From contig NZ_CP108423.1 of assembly GCF_035917235.1 (NCBI RefSeq), positions 6,167,501-6,231,500 of the forward strand: a stretch of DNA of 64,000 bases, written 5' to 3'. Shown here in pieces: positions 61,359-64,000 of the stretch (position 1 is its first letter; each line of letters begins with the position of its first letter). The notes under the pieces were generated by a model. It searched no databases and was not told where the DNA came from. It was given only the letters and a program-made list of their open reading frames with translations. The position numbers were made by a program, and so were the translations under genes. The DNA comes from Streptomyces sp. NBC_01294. Its GTDB lineage: Bacteria > Actinomycetota > Actinomycetes > Streptomycetales > Streptomycetaceae.

Positions 61359-63502
61359 TACGCGGCCCTCCTGTTGCTGTGGGGTGATGCACTGGATGTC
61401 ACGGCGGTACGTACGTTCTTCACGAGTCCGGCCAGCGAGTCGGCCCGCAGCCCGTCGAGCGAGACGGCGGGCCCGCCGAGATCGGCGGCCAGGACCCCGG
61501 CCAGCCCCAGCCGGACCGGCCCCGATTCGCAGTCCACGACCACGGAGGCGACGCCCCCGGCCTGCAGCAGCCGCGCGCTGCGCCCCGCGAGCTCCCGCGG
61601 GGTGCCGTCCGACCGGCCCGTCGCGGTCCCGGCCGAGGTGGCCCGCCCGTCGGTGACGACCACGAGCAGCGGCCGGCGCGAGGGATCCCGCAGCCGCTCG
61701 ATCCGCAGCACCTCGTGGGCCTTCAGCAGCCCGGCGGCCAGCGGGGTGCGGCCGCCCGTCGGCAGCTGCTCCAGCCGGGCCGCGGCCGCGTCCACCGAGG
61801 ACGTCGGCGGCAGCGCCAGCTCGGCCGTGGCACCCCGGAAGGTGATCAGGCCGACCTTGTCCCGGCGCTGGTAGGCGTCCAGGAGCAGCGACAGCACGGC
61901 GCCCTTGACCGCGCTCATGCGCTGCCGGGCGGCCATCGAGCCGGAGGCGTCGACGACGAAGAGGACGAGGTTGCCCTCGCGGCCCTCCCGCCGGGCCTGG
62001 CGCAGGTCGTCCTTGCGGATCACCAGACCGCGCCCGTTGCGGCCGCGCGCCTTCTGGTGCGGGGCGGCCGCGTGCACGGTGGCCGCCAGGTGCAGCTTCG
62101 TGAGGTGGCCGCGGGGGCGCTGGGCGCCGGTGGTCCGGCCGTGGGCGGTGCGGGCGCGCGAACGCCGTCCGGCCGCGCCCTCGCCGAGCCCCGGCACGCT
62201 CAGCATCTTGGTACGGAACGGCTCGGCGGCCCGTACGGCGGCCTGTTCGGGCCCGCCGGCCTCCTGCGCGGAGGGCTGCGGGGCCTCGGGGGCGTCCGAG
62301 GGGGCCTCGGTGGTCTCGGCGGGCTCGGCCGGGGCGTTCGCGTCCTGCGGGCCGCCGCCCTGCGGGGGCACCCCGCCGCCGCCGTCGGGGCCGTCGCCGT
62401 CGCCGTCGCCGTCACCATCCGGGCCCTCGGGGTCCGGGTTCGGGTCCGGGTCGGGCTCCGGCTCCGGGTCGGGCTCGCGCTCCGGCTCCTCGTCGGGGAA
62501 CTGGTCGAGGATCTCGTCCAGCCGGTCCTCGTCCAGGCCCGGCGCGTCGAAGGGATTGCGGCGCCGGCGGTGGGGGAGGGCCAGCAGCGCGGCCTGCCGC
62601 ACGTCCTCCTTCAGCACGGCGCTCCGCCCGGCCCAGGCGGCCAGGGCGGTCGCGGTCCGCGCCATCACGATGTCGGCCCGCATGCCGTCGACCTCGAAGC
62701 CGGCGCAGGTCGCGGCGATCTGCAGCAGCGCGGTGTCCCCGAGCCGGACCTGCGGGAGCAGCGCCCGCGCGGCCACCACCCGGGCACGGACCTCGTTCTC
62801 GTCACCGGCCCAGCGGTCGGCGAAGCCCGCGGGATCGTCCTCGTACGCGAGCCGGCGGCGCACCACCTCGACCCGCAGGGCGGGCTCGCGGGAGGCGGCG
62901 ACCTCGACGGTCAGCCCGAAGCGGTCGAGCAGCTGCGGCCGCAGCTCGCCCTCCTCGGGGTTCATCGTGCCGACGAGCAGGAAGCGGGCGGCGTGGCGTA
63001 CGGAGACGCCCTCGCGCTCCACGTACGAGGCGCCCATCGCCGCGGCGTCGAGCAGCAGGTCGATCAGGTGGTCGTGGAGGAGGTTGACCTCGTCGACGTA
63101 GAGGATCCCGCGGTGGGCGTCCGCGAGCAGCCCGGGCTCGAAGGCCTTCACGCCTTCGGCGAGGGCCCGTTCGATGTCGAGGGCGCCGACGAGGCGGTCC
63201 TCGGAGGCGCCGACGGGCAGCTCCACCATGCGGGCGGGCCGGGCGCCGCCGGGGCCGGGCTCGTGCGGGCCGTCCGGGCAGGCCGGGTCCGGCGCGCCGG
63301 GCGCGCAGGAGAACCGGCACCCGGGTACGACGTCGACCTGCGGCAGCAGGGTCGACAGCGCGCGCACGGCGGTGGACTTGGCGGTCCCCTTCTCGCCGCG
63401 CACGAGCACACCACCGACCGCGGGGCTCACGGCGTTGAGCAGGAGCGCCAGCCGCAGGTCGGTCTGGCCGACCACTGCGGTGAACGGATAGGGCGTGCTC
63501 AT
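61358..63502 (-). CDS. Cobalt/magnesium chelatase ATPase, ChlI-ChlD fused type
   Basis: 714 residues. Residues 1-330 are the AAA+ (ChlI/BchI-like) domain with Walker A 'RGEKGTAKST', Walker B 'GILYVDEVNLLHDHL', and the arginine region 'LLDRFGLTVEVAASREPA'. Residues 345-480 are an acidic Asp/Pro/Gly-rich linker. Residues 525-714 are a von Willebrand A domain with the MIDAS motif 'FVVDASGSM'. Together with CobN, not visible here, it would insert cobalt into hydrogenobyrinate diamide. The ATG at 63502 has AAGGAG 10 bases upstream. In context cobalt is the likely metal. Confidence 0.92.
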   Translation of the reverse strand: MSTPYPFTAVVGQTDLRLALLLNAVSPAVGGVLVRGEKGTAKSTAVRALSTLLPQVDVVPGCRFSCAPGAPDPACPDGPHEPGPGGARPARMVELPVGASEDRLVGALDIERALAEGVKAFEPGLLADAHRGILYVDEVNLLHDHLIDLLLDAAAMGASYVEREGVSVRHAARFLLVGTMNPEEGELRPQLLDRFGLTVEVAASREPALRVEVVRRRLAYEDDPAGFADRWAGDENEVRARVVAARALLPQVRLGDTALLQIAATCAGFEVDGMRADIVMARTATALAAWAGRSAVLKEDVRQAALLALPHRRRRNPFDAPGLDEDRLDEILDQFPDEEPEREPDPEPEPDPDPNPDPEGPDGDGDGDGDGPDGGGGVPPQGGGPQDANAPAEPAETTEAPSDAPEAPQPSAQEAGGPEQAAVRAAEPFRTKMLSVPGLGEGAAGRRSRARTAHGRTTGAQRPRGHLTKLHLAATVHAAAPHQKARGRNGRGLVIRKDDLRQARREGREGNLVLFVVDASGSMAARQRMSAVKGAVLSLLLDAYQRRDKVGLITFRGATAELALPPTSSVDAAAARLEQLPTGGRTPLAAGLLKAHEVLRIERLRDPSRRPLLVVVTDGRATSAGTATGRSDGTPRELAGRSARLLQAGGVASVVVDCESGPVRLGLAGVLAADLGGPAVSLDGLRADSLAGLVKNVRTAVTSSASPHSNRRAA

Positions 63503-63776
63503 GTGTTGCTCACTCCTTGGATGCGGACCGTGGCAGGGGCCTGGCCGGATGCTCTGCGCGGAGCCGTGGGCGAGTGCGGCGCCGTCGCCGGGGCCCCGTC
63601 CCGGACCCCGCGCCTCAAACGCCGGCGAGGCTGGAAGACCGGGGCTCCGCCCCGCGCCCCGCGCCTCAGGCGAGGCTGGTTGTCGAGCCCCGCCGGCGAT
63701 TGAGGCGCGGGTCCGGGCAGGGCCCGGGAAACGGAGAAAGGGCGGGTAGGGGAACAGCCCCGCAGGGCGCGGCCCC
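63503..63776. repeat. Intergenic repeat cluster upstream of the chelatase gene
   Basis: CCTCAAACGCCGGCGAGGCT at 63613-63632, GGGGCTCCGCCCCG, a degenerate second copy (GCCTCAGGCGAGGCTGG near 63664) and an inverted copy (CCGCCGGCGATTGAGGCGC near 63690-63709) form the same cluster type as at 8868-8986. No cobalamin riboswitch is visible on the - strand. Confidence 0.8.
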
Positions 63777-63998
63777 TCACGGCGCGCCCGGTGGGAGGAA
63801 GGGGAGGCCCGACGGGGCGCCGGCCTCGATCAGCCGCAGCAGCGCATCCGTGTCCGCGTGCTCCTCGATCAGGTCGCCCAGCAGGTCGAGCTGCTGCTCG
63901 CGCAGCGCCTCGAACGACGTGTCCGGCGCCGGCACGAACCGCCGCCCCGCCGCCGCCGCGACCTCCCGCAGGAACGCCCGGCGGAAGCCGTCCGACTC
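63777..63998 (-). CDS. C-terminal end of an unrecognised protein
   Basis: The last 73 codons of a gene whose start lies beyond the window: helical, acidic, with 'SDGFRRAFLREVAAAAGRRF', 'LREQQLDLLGDLIEEHADT' and a Pro-rich end 'GLPFLPPGAP'. It shares direction with the cobalamin genes but is separated from them by a repeat cluster. It does not look like the C-terminus of CobN as I know it, so I leave it unnamed. Confidence 0.6.
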   Translation of the reverse strand, partial: ESDGFRRAFLREVAAAAGRRFVPAPDTSFEALREQQLDLLGDLIEEHADTDALLRLIEAGAPSGLPFLPPGAP

Positions 63999-64000
63999 CA

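Noticed and set aside
63503..63776. Cobalamin riboswitch upstream of the cobalamin genes
   Set aside because: The region is filled by the dispersed repeat and no conserved B12-box-like sequence is visible on the - strand.

Overview
The window is chromosomal DNA of a Streptomyces or a very close relative. G+C is about 70% or more, third codon positions are almost all G or C, GTG and TTG starts are frequent, and the protein sequences and gene order look like the core region of a Streptomyces chromosome; from memory it matches the S. coelicolor stretch that runs from gap down to the cobalamin genes. I see no transposase, integrase, tRNA, rRNA or CRISPR array. This is mostly housekeeping DNA, with interest in gene fusions, short operators and a family of intergenic repeats. 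Layout: (1) 1-8,000, + strand: the end of a secreted M14 carboxypeptidase, then gap-pgk-tpiA, secG, an RbpA-family RNA polymerase-binding protein and pgi. (2) 8,000-14,840, - strand: a pentose-phosphate operon tkt-tal-zwf-opcA-pgl, facing pgi across a shared terminator. (3) 15,170-18,750: ctaB and ctaA, the two heme A synthesis genes, with conserved proteins between them. (4) 18,785-21,677, - strand: a TPR-like protein and an ABC-2 exporter pair. (5) 22,087-28,689, + strand: the suf operon sufR-B-D-Rieske-C-S-U-T, with an exact CAAC-N6-GTTG operator that runs into the sufR start codon. (6) 28,841-34,243: a membrane protein, an SMR pump with a TetR regulator, a regulator-peroxiredoxin fusion facing an MFS transporter, and dapD. 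(7) 34,300-45,600: small conserved proteins, a secreted nuclease, a Tat-exported PhoX-type phosphatase with a PHO-box-like repeat, a double TerD protein, and an aldehyde dehydrogenase facing an IclR regulator. (8) 45,700-56,900: a membrane protein with a NarL-type two-component system, a penicillin-binding protein, a GNAT that reads in frame into an antitoxin-like protein, a DsbA/FrnE protein behind an exact sigma-R promoter, a class V aminotransferase, an amidohydrolase, a sortase-anchored LAETGG protein and a CapA protein. (9) 57,000-64,000: a CbiG/CobC fusion, a ZIP metal transporter and the cobalamin genes chlI/D-cobO-cobB. How the genes work together: glucose 6-phosphate is handled by pgi, zwf/opcA, pgl, tal, tkt and the gap-pgk-tpiA block, so lower glycolysis and the whole oxidative/non-oxidative pentose shunt except 6-phosphogluconate dehydrogenase and the epimerase/isomerase lie in 13 kb. 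CtaB/CtaA feed respiration. The suf operon builds Fe-S clusters under what looks like Fe-S-sensing autorepression. Redox control recurs: a sigma-R promoter, an Fe-S regulator and a thiol-peroxidase/repressor fusion. Several genes (sufR, the SMR pump, dapD, the aminotransferase, the amidohydrolase) have no Shine-Dalgarno sequence and a -10-like hexamer just before the start codon, so they are probably leaderless. The strongest candidates for something little described are the HxlR-PrxQ fusion with its divergent MFS gene and palindrome (31,042-33,253), the intergenic repeat that has become in-frame coding sequence inside cobB (59,966-60,011), and the paired TGTAC operators in front of the SMR/TetR pair.
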